Source of the DNA: Amphritea japonica ATCC BAA-1530
GTDB lineage: Bacteria > Pseudomonadota > Gammaproteobacteria > Pseudomonadales > Balneatricaceae
Direction: 5' to 3'
NCBI RefSeq assembly: GCF_016592435.1
Contig: NZ_AP014545.1
Location: 186,001-250,000 of the forward strand
Length of the DNA stretch: 64,000 nt
This document shows positions 52,257 to 62,033 of the stretch, piece after piece (positions within the stretch are counted from its first letter, which is position 1; each line of letters opens with the position of its first letter). The position numbers and the translations under genes were made by a program. Under the pieces are notes generated by a model. The model did not search any database. It was not told the DNA's origin and saw only the letters and a list, made by a program, of their open reading frames with translations.

Positions 52257-52933
52257 TTATCATCGGCTATTACACCACTGATTCCGTTTATCAGGATAGC
52301 TTTGAGCTACTGGAAAAATCCCTGGAGCGAGTCGGTCATCGCTTTGATTATAAGGCGATTCCTCCTTCAGACTGGAAAAGTGTTACTGATTTAAAGCCTC
52401 GAATCGTACTTGAAAAACTACAACAGTATCAGGAGCCGGTTCTCTATCTTGATGCGGATGCTTTTGTCCATGAAAACCTGGACCGCTATTTTTCCGATCC
52501 GCAGTATGATATCGCAGTTAATTACCTGGAAAAGAAGAATGGGGAAGAGGAGCTTCTGTCAGGCACTGTGTGCTTTAACTATAGTGAGAAGGTTCTTCAA
52601 CTCGTTCAGTTGTGGATTAAGGTTGGTCTGGAAAATCCGGAATTAAATGACCAGCAGTCGCTACAAAAAGCGGTGTCTGAGTATGAAGGTAAATTAAACG
52701 TACTGCGTTTGTCCTCAGCTTTCACCTATATTTTTGATTGGCAATATTCTGATATTGAAACCCCAATTATTGAACATTTGCAGGCTAGCAGAGAAATCTA
52801 TTGTGTTAGACGAATGAAGAGTATTAAAAACAGGTTTAAAAAACTGCTAGGTCTTAACGTCAGCAAGGAAGAGATGCTTGTGCGTCGAAGAAAAAGAGTA
52901 ACAGAATTGCAGGAATTACTGAGTGGGAAATAA
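52253..52933 (+). CDS. Small nucleotide-sugar transferase with DXD motif
   Basis: This is a 226-residue protein. The DXD motif is in EPVLYLDADAFVHENLDRYF, and a substrate-region stretch is EELLSGTVCFNYSEKVLQLV. The fold resembles GT8/nucleotide-diphospho-sugar transferases (PF03407-like). A basic C-terminal tail (VRRRKRVTEL) may bind membranes. It sits between a GT2-like gene and a WaaL-like gene, with the next gene's frame starting within its end. The donor sugar is not evident. Confidence 0.72.
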   Translation: MIIIGYYTTDSVYQDSFELLEKSLERVGHRFDYKAIPPSDWKSVTDLKPRIVLEKLQQYQEPVLYLDADAFVHENLDRYFSDPQYDIAVNYLEKKNGEEELLSGTVCFNYSEKVLQLVQLWIKVGLENPELNDQQSLQKAVSEYEGKLNVLRLSSAFTYIFDWQYSDIETPIIEHLQASREIYCVRRMKSIKNRFKKLLGLNVSKEEMLVRRRKRVTELQELLSGK

Positions 52934-52949
52934 TCAATACAGGGAGAGA

Positions 52950-54200
52950 ATGTGTAATATTAATTACGACAAGATGGTTTTATGGGGAATCATTCTAACG
53001 ATTCCTTTATACCTGGTTGCAAATGAGCTGGCTAAGGGATTGTTAGTTGTTTTTGGAGTCGTGTCGCTGCTTTATGTTTTTGTTAATCCTGTACGAAGCT
53101 TTAAAGCCTTAAGCGGCCTAGAATTACTTTTATGCTTCACATTACTTTTTTTCCCTCTGTGCTTTGCCCTCGCATACTGGAATTTTGGTGCGCCGCGCGA
53201 TTACGAGCTTTCTATTGAGTTCTCCAGGATATCGTTGTTGATCGTAGTCCTCTATGTGTTTTTAAAACGGGTGAATGATCTTAATTTTGATGTTGTCACA
53301 ATTTCTATCTCTGTTTTTGGGGTGCTCAGTGGTCTTGCTGGTCTTTTTTTATTTATAGAAGACGGTAGGCGTGTAACCGTAGGCACCGACTTGATTAATA
53401 TGTATGGAGCAATAATGTCTTGCTCTGCCGGCCTGGCTTTTTATTACCTTTTTAGAGAACAAAGAATTAGGTTTATGACTCTATTCTTTCTTGCCGGGTT
53501 TTCATCGCTTGTTGGGGTGATGGTCTCAGGTTCAAAAATTGCCATTATCGCAGCAGTTTCAGTGCTTTTTTTGAACATGGTTCTTGTTGCTAGAGCCAGG
53601 AAAAAATTATTTCTGATAGTTCTAGTACCAACTATTGTTATTATGATTTTGATCGGTCCTGTAAATAGGTTTGTTGAAATGTTGAGTGTGATCTCAGAAC
53701 AAACTGCTTCTCAACAGACTGATATTAATCAGCAGGTTACAGATAGCATTAACTCACCGAGAGCTGTTGATGCCTCGGTTGGAGTTCGGGTTCAGATGTA
53801 TGTAGCGGCGATCAGGGCTATTCAAGAAAAACCTTTACTTGGTCATGGTTCGTGGCGTTTTAAAGATCTCTTTCCTGATGAGCTGATGTCTGGAGAACTA
53901 TTGCCACAGAGCCGGCGGTTTACACATGTACATAATGAAGTTTTACAGGCTTGGATGGCCAGAGGGATACCTGGCTTACTGTCCTTTGTTTTGTTACTGG
54001 CTTCGCCTATTCTTGTAGCAAGGGGGGCATCCAGGGATGTTAAAATTTCAGTGTGGGTAGTCGTATATACCTTCTTTTTAGTTGCTATGTTTGAAGCGCC
54101 TTTTAATGCGAACGTATCCTACGTGTTCTATCTTCTAATTCTTACCCTGATATTGTCATTTAACATCAAAGGGCAGCCTACGGCTGTAGGTGAATCATAG
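52950..54200 (+). CDS. waaL: O-antigen ligase-like membrane protein (WaaL/Wzy_C)
   Basis: From the ATG at 52950 (AGGGAG directly ahead, spacing short) the protein has 416 residues; an in-frame GTG at 52923 lies within the preceding gene. About ten membrane segments and a large periplasmic loop are visible. The Wzy_C signature is AIQEKPLLGHGSWRFKD followed by FTHVHNEVLQAWMARGIPGL, with the conserved Arg and His. WaaL joins O-antigen or a sugar repeat to lipid A-core. Its place among LPS genes fits this. A Wzy polymerase is the alternative. Confidence 0.82.
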   Translation: MCNINYDKMVLWGIILTIPLYLVANELAKGLLVVFGVVSLLYVFVNPVRSFKALSGLELLLCFTLLFFPLCFALAYWNFGAPRDYELSIEFSRISLLIVVLYVFLKRVNDLNFDVVTISISVFGVLSGLAGLFLFIEDGRRVTVGTDLINMYGAIMSCSAGLAFYYLFREQRIRFMTLFFLAGFSSLVGVMVSGSKIAIIAAVSVLFLNMVLVARARKKLFLIVLVPTIVIMILIGPVNRFVEMLSVISEQTASQQTDINQQVTDSINSPRAVDASVGVRVQMYVAAIRAIQEKPLLGHGSWRFKDLFPDELMSGELLPQSRRFTHVHNEVLQAWMARGIPGLLSFVLLLASPILVARGASRDVKISVWVVVYTFFLVAMFEAPFNANVSYVFYLLILTLILSFNIKGQPTAVGES

Positions 54201-55067
54201 ATGGTTATTGTTCGATTAATTGGCGGCCTAGGGAATCAGTTATTTCAGTATGCTTATGCGTTGTCTTTATTAGAGCAGGGTTATGATGTGAAGTTGGACG
54301 CCTCAGCGTTTGAGTCCTATACGCTGCATGGCGGCTTCGGTTTAGGGGAGTACGCTGAACGGCTTGAAGTTGCTACAACAGAAGAAGTTGATATGGTTTC
54401 CCGTGTGGGGCGAATATCGACTCTATTGCGTAAACTTCAGGGTAAGAAAAGCAGGCGGGTTATCAAAGAATCCAATTTTTCGTATGACGAGAAAATGCTG
54501 ACCCCTGAAGACAGTCACTATCTTGTAGGCTATTTTCAAAGTGAACTGTACTTTAACAAAATCAGAGGTGAATTGTTGAGTGCGCTTGATCTAAAGCATA
54601 AGCTTTCCCCCTATACTGAAGCCTCGTACTTAGCTATTGCTGATGCATCTGTGAGTGTATCAATGCATATAAGGCGGGGGGATTATGTTAGTGATAAAGC
54701 GGCTCACAATACACATGGTGTCTGCTCGCTTGATTATTACTATGCTGCTGTGACATTTTTTGAAGAGCGTTATCCTGACGTAGATTTTTATATTTTTTCC
54801 GATGATATTGAGTGGGTGAAAGAGAATTTAAACGTTCAGCGTGCTCACTACATCTCTTCGGAGGAGAAGCGTTTTGCCGGGGAGGATATTTATCTGATGA
54901 GTCAGTGTGATCATAATATTGTTGCTAACAGCTCTTTCAGTTGGTGGGGTGCCTGGTTGAATGCAAATGAGGACAAAATCGTTGTTGCGCCTAGACAGTG
55001 GTATGCGGATTCGAATATGCAGCGATTAAGTAAAACATTGGTGCCGGATACCTGGATCAGGCTCTAG
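54201..55067 (+). CDS. Alpha-1,2-fucosyltransferase family protein (GT11)
   Basis: This is a 288-residue protein. The GT11 motifs are in order: LIGGLGNQLFQYAYALSLL at the N terminus, SMHIRRGDYVSDKA (motif I, about 155), YIFSDDIEWVKENL (motif II) and IVANSSFSWWGAWLN (motif III, about 235). The family transfers L-fucose from GDP-fucose in alpha-1,2 linkage; in pathogens it builds host-like antigens. The gene starts 1 nt after the waaL stop. The product should decorate LPS outer core or O-antigen. A GDP-fucose pathway is not in the window. Confidence 0.9.
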   Translation: MVIVRLIGGLGNQLFQYAYALSLLEQGYDVKLDASAFESYTLHGGFGLGEYAERLEVATTEEVDMVSRVGRISTLLRKLQGKKSRRVIKESNFSYDEKMLTPEDSHYLVGYFQSELYFNKIRGELLSALDLKHKLSPYTEASYLAIADASVSVSMHIRRGDYVSDKAAHNTHGVCSLDYYYAAVTFFEERYPDVDFYIFSDDIEWVKENLNVQRAHYISSEEKRFAGEDIYLMSQCDHNIVANSSFSWWGAWLNANEDKIVVAPRQWYADSNMQRLSKTLVPDTWIRL

Positions 55068-55075
55068 GAGGCCAA

Positions 55076-56080
55076 GTGTCAGATTTTCCTCTGGTTTCAG
55101 TTATTATTCCTGTTTATAACGGGGAAAAATACCTGCTCGAGTCACTAGAGTCTGTGTTACATCAGACGTACCCCAATATTGAAATTATTGTCGTTGACGA
55201 TTGCTCTACTGATAACGGAGCCGGCCTTATTGCGGCTTTAGATGCTGATAATATTATTGTTTTAAGAAATGATACTAACAGCGGCGTTAGTGCTTCTAGA
55301 AATAAAGCAATTCGATCGGCCAAAGGTAAATATATAGCCTTTATGGATGCAGATGATGTGAGCCTGCCCCATCGTATTGAATGTCAGGTGAACTTCCTTG
55401 AAGATAATTCTGAATTCGGGCTGCTCAGTTCTGCTTACCAGACTTTTGAAGAAGACCTGTTATCAGGCAAGAAAAGTTTAAAGCAGCTACCTTGCAACCC
55501 TGATGAGATAGCTGCCCAGCTGCTTTTTCAATGCGTTATCTGCTGCCCAGCGGCTATGTTGCGGGGAAGCTTAGTACAAGAGCATGAACTATATTTTGAT
55601 GAGTCTCTGTCGATGTGTGAGGACTGGGATTTATGGTACCGGGTCAGCCAGGTTTCTCGCGTTTCTAATGTAGAGGATGTTCTGGTGTACTATCGCAAGC
55701 ATTCGAATAACTCTTCCAGGAAGAGAACTGAAATGTATAGGAGTAAGATCAGGCTGATCCAGAGAAGCTTTCGAGATTACGGAGGATGTGTAGATAGCTT
55801 GTTTAATGGTGACCTGTATATAAAAAGCGATCCAGCGTTTGGCTTGTTTGTCGAACAAGTTGAACAGCTTGCCAATAATAACAGGATCGAAAAATGGTTT
55901 GGCGACAAAGAAGCGGTTAAGGCCTGTGCTTATGTTTTATATGAAATTTATAAAACGAATGTAGATGTATTGGGGAACAGCGCATACGATCACTTACGTA
56001 AGTCGTGGCTATACCAATATATGGATATAAGTCGAAAGCACCGGATAAAGTATTATCTACGTAGCAAGTTTTCCGGTTGA
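55076..56080 (+). CDS. Family 2 glycosyltransferase
   Basis: This is a 334-residue protein. The start is GTG behind AGGAGG. The GT-A fold is plain: VSVIIPVYNGEKYLLESLES, IIVVDDCSTDNGAGL, and the metal motif KYIAFMDADDVSLPHRIE (Asp-Ala-Asp-Asp). The acceptor part has ESLSMCEDWDLWYRVSQVS, with the catalytic-region Glu-Asp. The acceptor and sugar are unknown. It ends the plus-strand glycosyltransferase run and converges with the LpxL gene with only 3 nt between stops. Confidence 0.9.
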   Translation: MSDFPLVSVIIPVYNGEKYLLESLESVLHQTYPNIEIIVVDDCSTDNGAGLIAALDADNIIVLRNDTNSGVSASRNKAIRSAKGKYIAFMDADDVSLPHRIECQVNFLEDNSEFGLLSSAYQTFEEDLLSGKKSLKQLPCNPDEIAAQLLFQCVICCPAAMLRGSLVQEHELYFDESLSMCEDWDLWYRVSQVSRVSNVEDVLVYYRKHSNNSSRKRTEMYRSKIRLIQRSFRDYGGCVDSLFNGDLYIKSDPAFGLFVEQVEQLANNNRIEKWFGDKEAVKACAYVLYEIYKTNVDVLGNSAYDHLRKSWLYQYMDISRKHRIKYYLRSKFSG

Positions 56081-56083
56081 TTG

Positions 56084-57016
56084 TTAATCAGGCTGGGTTG
56101 CTTTATAGATATTCTTTTCACCTAATGGTGCTGTTTTAAAGCGTTTATGTACCCACATATATTGTGATGGTGCTTTTCGAATTCCGGCTTCTATCGCCTG
56201 ATTTATTAAGATAGCGTCGTTTTCTTCGGTGTCTGAAGGAAAACCATCGACGTTGCTACACTCGAGAATGTAGCCTGAGTTATCAGGTTTACGCCAGCAA
56301 TCCAGTTTAACAAGTGGCGAGTTGTTCAGACGGTGCATTTTGGTTGTGGCTACAGTGGTAGCAGCCGGATGTCCGAAGAAAGGGATGAATAGCGTCCCTT
56401 TGCGTCCTAAATCCTGATCAGGTGCATACCAGATACAATGATTCTTGCGCATGTTTCTTAGCATCTGACGAGTTTTCTTACGCTCAAGAGGATGGCTAAA
56501 ACGCTTTCGTCCGCGGGTAAAAAACCATTCAAGCATCGGATTATTATGCTCTCTGTAGAGAGTGCTGCAGGGCTGTCCATGCAAAGAGAATAGTAACCCC
56601 GCGAGATCCAAACATGAAAAATGCCAGCCCATAAGAATGACGCCGTTGCCCTGTTCCAGTGCCTGGTCCAGAATTTCGAAATTCTTAAAGTCTGTCTTTG
56701 CGCGGAAAAAAGCTTCGCTTTTCCAGTAGGACCAGCCTGTTTCGATTAGGCCAATGCCATTATTTTCAAAAACTTCGATAACCCGGTTAGTTTGCTCTTG
56801 AGCGGTTAACTCAGGGAAGCAGAGGCGGATATTCACTGTGGTAACATGCCTGCGGGTCTTCATTAAGCGATATAGTAACCGGCCCAGTAGCCTTCCTATA
56901 CATAACCCCCAGCGAAAAGGGAGCGCAGAAAGACCACGGAGCAGACCTATACTTAGCCATAGAAGCCAGTATTTTGGAGCAAGAAAGTCAGACCAGCGTG
57001 CTTCTTTGTTGTCCAC
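56084..57016 (-). CDS. Lipid A biosynthesis acyltransferase (LpxL/HtrB-like)
   Basis: From the GTG at 57014-57016 the protein has 310 residues. A TTG at 57044-57046 would extend it by 10 residues but overlaps a TATAAT box, so the transcript probably begins inside that extension. The N-terminal membrane helix (KYWLLWLSIGLLRGLSALPF) is followed by the acyltransferase HX4D motif in LMGWHFSCLDLAG, then PDQDLGRKGTLFIPFFG. LpxL adds a secondary acyl chain to Kdo2-lipid IVA at the inner-membrane face. It is divergent from msbA, which exports the product. Confidence 0.9.
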   Translation of the reverse strand: MDNKEARWSDFLAPKYWLLWLSIGLLRGLSALPFRWGLCIGRLLGRLLYRLMKTRRHVTTVNIRLCFPELTAQEQTNRVIEVFENNGIGLIETGWSYWKSEAFFRAKTDFKNFEILDQALEQGNGVILMGWHFSCLDLAGLLFSLHGQPCSTLYREHNNPMLEWFFTRGRKRFSHPLERKKTRQMLRNMRKNHCIWYAPDQDLGRKGTLFIPFFGHPAATTVATTKMHRLNNSPLVKLDCWRKPDNSGYILECSNVDGFPSDTEENDAILINQAIEAGIRKAPSQYMWVHKRFKTAPLGEKNIYKATQPD

Positions 57017-57045
57017 AATTAACCCAGATGCTGTAAAATCAGGCA

Positions 57046-57051
57046 ATTATA
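57046..57051 (-). promoter_or_regulatory. -10 box of the LpxL-like gene
   Basis: The minus strand has a perfect TATAAT overlapping the possible TTG start codon. Transcription would begin near 57038, so the GTG at 57016 is the more likely start. The -35 region is poor. Confidence 0.45.
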
Positions 57052-57132
57052 ATGTCCGTTGCCTTTCAACACTAGCGTATAACATAGTTCAGTTGTTGGG
57101 ATTGATTAAAAAACATTGAGAGTTTTTCATTA

Positions 57133-58920
57133 GTGAAAACTGAGAACAGTATGCAGGTCTACTTACGCCTGCTGAAGTATGTAAAAAAATACTGGCCAGC
57201 ATTTTTAGTGAGTGTTGTTGGCTTTGCTATTTATGCCGCTTCCCAGACGGCCTCTGCTAAATGGCTTGAAGCTTTCATTGATGCTGTTGAGTCGGGTCAA
57301 CTTGATCAGCGGGCTATGCTTGCGTTAGCCGTGTTAGGCATATTTTTTATTCGTGGTGTCGGCACCTTCTTGGGTAATTACGGACTTTCCTATGTGGCCC
57401 GCTATGTTGTTCATAACTTGCGAATAGACCTCTTTCGCCATTTGATGCTCCTTCCGAGTTCTTATTATCACCAAAACTCCAGTGGCGAGTTATTGGCGAA
57501 ATTGACCTATAACGTAGAGCAGGTAACCGGGGCGGCGACCAATGCACTGAAGATTGCTATCAGAGAGGGTTTTACCGTAATAGGTTTGTTTGGCTATATG
57601 TTATATCTGAACTGGAAATTGACACTGTTATTTCTGGTCGTTGGGCCTGTAGTGGGAGTCGTTGTTGGTATTGCTGCCCGCAGGATGAGAGGGCTGAGCC
57701 GTCACGTACAGCAAAGCGTGGGAGATATCACCTCTTCGGCTTCAGAGGCGATCAAGGGCTTTCAGGTTGTGCGAATATTTGGTGCAACACGAGCTGAAAC
57801 TGATCGCTTTATTAAAGTTAGCCAGCATAACCGCCGTCAGGTTATGAAGATGGTTGTAACTCAATCAGTGACGACCCCCATGGTACAGATGATGGTAGCT
57901 GGCGTAATTGCGCTGATGACTTTCTTGGCTATGGATCCTGACCTGATCAGGGAGATGAGCACAGGACAGTTTATCGCATTTATCTCAGCGGCTGCGCTGA
58001 TGGCTAAGCCGGTGCGTTCGTTAACTGAGATTAGCAGTATGATTCAGCAGGGGCTGGCTGCCTCAGAAAGTGTTTTTGAAGTTGTGGATACTGAGCCAGA
58101 AAAGGATATCGGGACCTATGAGGTAGAGAGAGCGGATGGAGCCCTGACTTTTAAGAACCTCAGTTTCAATTATGAGGCCGATGGCAAGCCTATTTTGAAT
58201 AACATCAGCGTCGATATAAAGTCAGGTGAAACTATCGCGCTGGTAGGCAAGTCCGGCAGCGGTAAATCTACCCTGGCGGGTTTATTACCTCGTTTCTATG
58301 ACGCTACTGAAGGTGAGATTTTTCTGGATGGTCATAATCTTCAGGACTATACGCTGGAAAATCTTCGGAATCAGATAGCATTAGTGAATCAGCAGGTCAT
58401 TCTGTTCAACGGAACTATCGCCGAGAATATCGCTTACGGTGGGATGGCCGATTGCTCCCGCGAGATGATCGAGGTTGCGGCTGAAGCGGCTCATGTAACA
58501 GAGTTTGTGCAACAGCTTCCGGATGGATTGGATACGCTGGTAGGTGAAAACGGGATGCTGTTGTCTGGTGGACAGCGTCAACGCATAGCGATAGCACGGG
58601 CCATACTTAAAGATGCGCCGATCCTGATTCTCGATGAAGCGACGTCGGCATTGGATACTGAGTCTGAACGTCATATTCAGGATGCGCTGGAAAATGTGAT
58701 GCAAGGACGGACCACCCTGGTTATTGCACATCGCCTGTCCACTATCGAGAATGCCGATCGCATTCTGGTGATGGATTCAGGGCAGATTATAGAGCAGGGT
58801 AATCATTCTGAATTGCTGCAGCGGGGCGGTGTTTATGCCAACCTCTATAAACTTCAGTTTTCAGAAACAACCGCCGAGCCGGTTGCATCACAATCTACCG
58901 ATCAGGAACAGAATCTATGA
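57133..58920 (+). CDS. msbA: Lipid A export ATP-binding/permease protein MsbA
   Basis: This is a 595-residue half-transporter. Six membrane helices in residues about 20-310 are followed by an ABC domain: Walker [15 protein letters not shown] (about 375), signature [15 protein letters not shown] and Walker [17 protein letters not shown]. It flips core-lipid A across the inner membrane. Start is GTG at 57133 or ATG at 57151. The LPS neighbours (lpxL-like, hldE, waaA) support MsbA rather than another lipid flippase. It overlaps the hldE start by 4 bp. Confidence 0.95.
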   Translation: MKTENSMQVYLRLLKYVKKYWPAFLVSVVGFAIYAASQTASAKWLEAFIDAVESGQLDQRAMLALAVLGIFFIRGVGTFLGNYGLSYVARYVVHNLRIDLFRHLMLLPSSYYHQNSSGELLAKLTYNVEQVTGAATNALKIAIREGFTVIGLFGYMLYLNWKLTLLFLVVGPVVGVVVGIAARRMRGLSRHVQQSVGDITSSASEAIKGFQVVRIFGATRAETDRFIKVSQHNRRQVMKMVVTQSVTTPMVQMMVAGVIALMTFLAMDPDLIREMSTGQFIAFISAAALMAKPVRSLTEISSMIQQGLAASESVFEVVDTEPEKDIGTYEVERADGALTFKNLSFNYEADGKPILNNISVDIKSGETIALVGKSGSGKSTLAGLLPRFYDATEGEIFLDGHNLQDYTLENLRNQIALVNQQVILFNGTIAENIAYGGMADCSREMIEVAAEAAHVTEFVQQLPDGLDTLVGENGMLLSGGQRQRIAIARAILKDAPILILDEATSALDTESERHIQDALENVMQGRTTLVIAHRLSTIENADRILVMDSGQIIEQGNHSELLQRGGVYANLYKLQFSETTAEPVASQSTDQEQNL

Positions 58921-60341
58921 AATTGGTTATGCCCCGCTTAGACAAGGCACAGGTATTGGTTGTCGGTGATCTGATGCTGGATCGATATTGGCACGGTCCT
59001 ACTTCAAGAATCTCCCCTGAGGCGCCGGTGCCGGTAGTCAAGGTGGATCAGAGAGAAGATCGTCCCGGTGGTGCGGCTAACGTTGCTTTGAATATTACCG
59101 CTTTAGGTGGTGGAGTTTCCCTGGTGGGTATAGTGGGTCAGGATGAGGCGGGGCAGGCGCTGGAACAGCAGCTCAATTCTGCCCGGGTTAACTGTCAGTT
59201 CTGCCGCAGCCGTAACGAACCGACTATCACTAAGTTACGGGTGTTGAGCCGGCATCAGCAGTTAATCCGGCTGGATTTTGAAGAGCGTTTCTCGGCGGAA
59301 TACAGTGTTGGTTTGCAACAGCAAACCGAAGCGTTGCTGGGTAATGTCAGCGCATTGGTGCTCTCGGATTATGATAAAGGCACGTTGAGTAATCCCGGTG
59401 TATTAATTCAGGCGGCGCGCAAAGCGGCTGTACCGGTATTAGTGGATCCAAAAGGCAGTGATTTTGAGCGCTATCGTGGGGCAACACTGCTAACGCCTAA
59501 TATGGGAGAGTTTGAAGCTGTAGTAGGGGAATGTGGTTCTGAGCAGGAGCTGGTGGAAAAAGCTCAGCATCTGATTGAACAGCTTGAACTAGACGCCTTG
59601 TTAGTGACTCGCAGTGAACAGGGTATGACGCTGATTCTGCCGGGGCAGAACGAGGTTCATTTTCCCGCCCGTGCACGTGAAGTTTTTGATGTGACAGGTG
59701 CTGGGGATACTGTGATATCAACGCTGGCGACAGCATTGGCCGCAGGTGAGTCGTTAGAAGTTGCCACCGGATTAGCAAATATAGCGGCGGGTATTGTCGT
59801 AGGTAAGCTGGGGACTGCTGCGATCAGCGGGCCTGAATTGCGCCGTGCAGTTAATTTGGAACAAGGCTCTGAGCGAGGGGTCATCAGTGATGAACAGCTG
59901 ATGATTGCGCTTGAAGATGCCCGGGCAGCGGGTGAAAAAATTGTTTTCACTAATGGCTGCTTTGATATTCTTCATGCGGGACACGTAGGTTACCTGGAAC
60001 AGGCACGGGCACAGGGAGATCGGTTGGTATTGGCGATCAATGATGATGAATCGGTCCGTCGTCTGAAAGGTGATGGGCGGCCGATCAACCCGGCGGAACG
60101 GCGTAAAGCTGTACTTGCGGGGCTGGAAGCGGTTGACTGGGTAGTTAGCTTTCAGGAAGACACGCCAGAACGATTGCTTCAGCAGGTGCGCCCTGAGGTC
60201 TTAGTAAAAGGTGGTGACTATGGGTTGGATCAGGTCGTGGGCGGTGAGTTTGTCAGCAGCTATGGCGGTGAAGTGAAAGTGCTCTCATTCCTTGATAACT
60301 GCTCAACCACGGCAATTGTTGAGAAAATTCAGGGCAGCTAA
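58917..60341 (+). CDS. hldE: Bifunctional D-beta-heptose-7-phosphate kinase/1-phosphate adenylyltransferase HldE
   Basis: This is a 474-residue fusion. The N-terminal PfkB kinase (about 1-315) has [25 protein letters not shown] and the [11 protein letters not shown] catalytic loop. The C-terminal nucleotidyltransferase (about 340-474) has [20 protein letters not shown] and [12 protein letters not shown]. It makes ADP-D-beta-heptose for the LPS inner core, the substrate of WaaC at 49317. The start overlaps the msbA stop (ATGA), so translation is coupled. Confidence 0.96.
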   Translation: MKLVMPRLDKAQVLVVGDLMLDRYWHGPTSRISPEAPVPVVKVDQREDRPGGAANVALNITALGGGVSLVGIVGQDEAGQALEQQLNSARVNCQFCRSRNEPTITKLRVLSRHQQLIRLDFEERFSAEYSVGLQQQTEALLGNVSALVLSDYDKGTLSNPGVLIQAARKAAVPVLVDPKGSDFERYRGATLLTPNMGEFEAVVGECGSEQELVEKAQHLIEQLELDALLVTRSEQGMTLILPGQNEVHFPARAREVFDVTGAGDTVISTLATALAAGESLEVATGLANIAAGIVVGKLGTAAISGPELRRAVNLEQGSERGVISDEQLMIALEDARAAGEKIVFTNGCFDILHAGHVGYLEQARAQGDRLVLAINDDESVRRLKGDGRPINPAERRKAVLAGLEAVDWVVSFQEDTPERLLQQVRPEVLVKGGDYGLDQVVGGEFVSSYGGEVKVLSFLDNCSTTAIVEKIQGS

Positions 60342-60370
60342 GTGGCGTAAAGAAATTGTTGCCTAAGCGA

Positions 60371-61180
60371 TTAAATAAAGGGTTTCCTCTTGGGGGCAAA
60401 CACTTCACTTAAGCGGGTGCCTGCGGGGATTTTCATTGATTGTACCTGGTCCCGAATAAGCTTGCTGAGACTAAAAATTCCATCACCGTTGATGCGGGCC
60501 AGCCAGAGTTCTGAGTTTAGTATGACATTCAGCTCATTCGAGAGAGGATCATATTGTTCTTCTGCATGAAGTAGTGAGAGAGCTTCACAGTCCGGTAGTA
60601 CCATTCTCAGCGGATAGACTAGCTGTGCGGAGCAGGTTTGTTTGTGGATATAAAGAAACGGGTTTCCTAATAACGGCTGTCGATTGATATAGATTTGAGC
60701 TTCAGGAAATTTGAGAGGGTTGCTGCGTTCACTAAATAGCTGGAAGGACTCATGCTCGTGATAGTCCAGTTCAGAGTAGGGTTTGACTAACCGCTGAGTG
60801 TTGAGCTCTAAGCGGCAAAATTTTCTTTCCTTCAGTAACAAACACTCTTCAACCAGTTCCTGAGCCAGAGTGAGATAGGGATTGTTAAGTTGTTCCAGAG
60901 GAACGTAACCCGACGGCAGTTTCAGTATGGCGTGGTCGGTTTTCTGTTGTCGAACTAACACCAGGTATTCTTTATCAAACAGGGTCAGATGGATCTGCGC
61001 CGAAACGCCCAGGTTGGCATATTTTCCAGGGATGCTCGGTTGGCAGGCTTTGCGCCGCATTTGCATGGTTTCAAAATCAACAGGGATGCCAACAGGAGTG
61101 ATATTGATTCCGCCAGCAAAAGGGTCGATCTCGATGGCCTGGGTTCTAAATTCGGCCGGATCTACACTGGCTATGAGCAT
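60371..61180 (-). CDS. Nudix-like protein of unknown function
   Basis: This is a 269-residue soluble protein with no family assigned with confidence. In the middle (about 95-130) LKLPSGYVPLEQLNNPYLTL is followed by AQELVEECLLLKERKF, which resembles a Nudix box (G-X5-E, then R-E-hydrophobic-X-E-E) with Gln replacing the Arg. The start is MLIASVDPAEFRTQAIEIDP. The rest (DCEALSLLHAEEQYDPLSNE) has no recognised motif. It lies between hldE and an aldo/keto reductase, on the opposite strand to hldE. Confidence 0.55.
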   Translation of the reverse strand: MLIASVDPAEFRTQAIEIDPFAGGINITPVGIPVDFETMQMRRKACQPSIPGKYANLGVSAQIHLTLFDKEYLVLVRQQKTDHAILKLPSGYVPLEQLNNPYLTLAQELVEECLLLKERKFCRLELNTQRLVKPYSELDYHEHESFQLFSERSNPLKFPEAQIYINRQPLLGNPFLYIHKQTCSAQLVYPLRMVLPDCEALSLLHAEEQYDPLSNELNVILNSELWLARINGDGIFSLSKLIRDQVQSMKIPAGTRLSEVFAPKRKPFI

Positions 61181-61208
61181 GTTTTCTCCTGTCTTTGTCT
61201 GAAGATCT

Positions 61209-62033
61209 TTAGCGGCTTCCCTGTTGCTGCATACTGGTGACTACAGTCTCGACATTTGCACTCAGGTGCTCAGGATTAATAGTGCCGATAATAGCGCTAC
61301 TGACCCCTTGATGGCCTAGTACCCGGTCAAAACTTGCCCGTACCGGATCAATTTCCGGCTGTTGACTGAGACTGCCAGACGCCAGGGCTTTCTTGATTAA
61401 TATCCCTTTCTCTTCTGCCAGCGCAAAATCGATAACCGCCAGCTCGTCCTGATAGTCAAGGTTGTAGGTAACCATGGCGATATCCGAACGCTTCAGGGCT
61501 TCAATTCCCCCTGCAACCGTCTTCGTGGACATGCCCCCGGCGCGGATTTTGCCTTCCGCTTTCAACAGTTCTAATTGTTCCAATATGCCGTAACGCTGAA
61601 TGATTTCAAGATCATTGCCGTCAGAGTGCACCAGCAATATATCAATAACGTCGGTCTGTAACCGTTGCAGGCTTCTCTCTATACTTAATCTGACATGTTC
61701 GGGGGTAAAATCAAAGTATGATTGCCCAGTCTGGTTATTAAACTCTTCGCCAACCTTACTGCAGATTACCCAATGATCACGCTGTCCCTGTAGTAACGGG
61801 CCAAGTCTCTCCTCGCTTCGGCCGTAGGCGGGAGCGGTGTCGAGTAAATTAATACCTAAATTTCGGCTGAGATCCAGTAAATGGCGAGCAGCCTGGTCAT
61901 CAGGAATAGTAAAACTGTTGGGATACTTGACGCCTTTATCACGACCTAACTTAACGGTACCCAGCCCGATAGGACTAACCATCAGATCGGTCCCGGCAAT
62001 TTTTCTCGGCGTTAGCAAAGCAAACTCTCCCAT
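61209..62033 (-). CDS. Aldo/keto reductase
   Basis: This is a 274-residue TIM-barrel NAD(P)H oxidoreductase. The catalytic tetrad is visible: Asp in NLLDTAPAYG, Tyr in the same stretch, Lys in WVICSKVGEEF and His in DILLVHSDGND. It ends with SSAIIGTINPEHLSANVETV, typical of the family C-terminal nucleotide loop. The physiological substrate is unknown. The start ATG lies 22 bp inside the end of the FAD oxidoreductase gene, so the two are co-expressed. No LPS role is implied by the sequence itself. Confidence 0.9.
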   Translation of the reverse strand: MGEFALLTPRKIAGTDLMVSPIGLGTVKLGRDKGVKYPNSFTIPDDQAARHLLDLSRNLGINLLDTAPAYGRSEERLGPLLQGQRDHWVICSKVGEEFNNQTGQSYFDFTPEHVRLSIERSLQRLQTDVIDILLVHSDGNDLEIIQRYGILEQLELLKAEGKIRAGGMSTKTVAGGIEALKRSDIAMVTYNLDYQDELAVIDFALAEEKGILIKKALASGSLSQQPEIDPVRASFDRVLGHQGVSSAIIGTINPEHLSANVETVVTSMQQQGSR

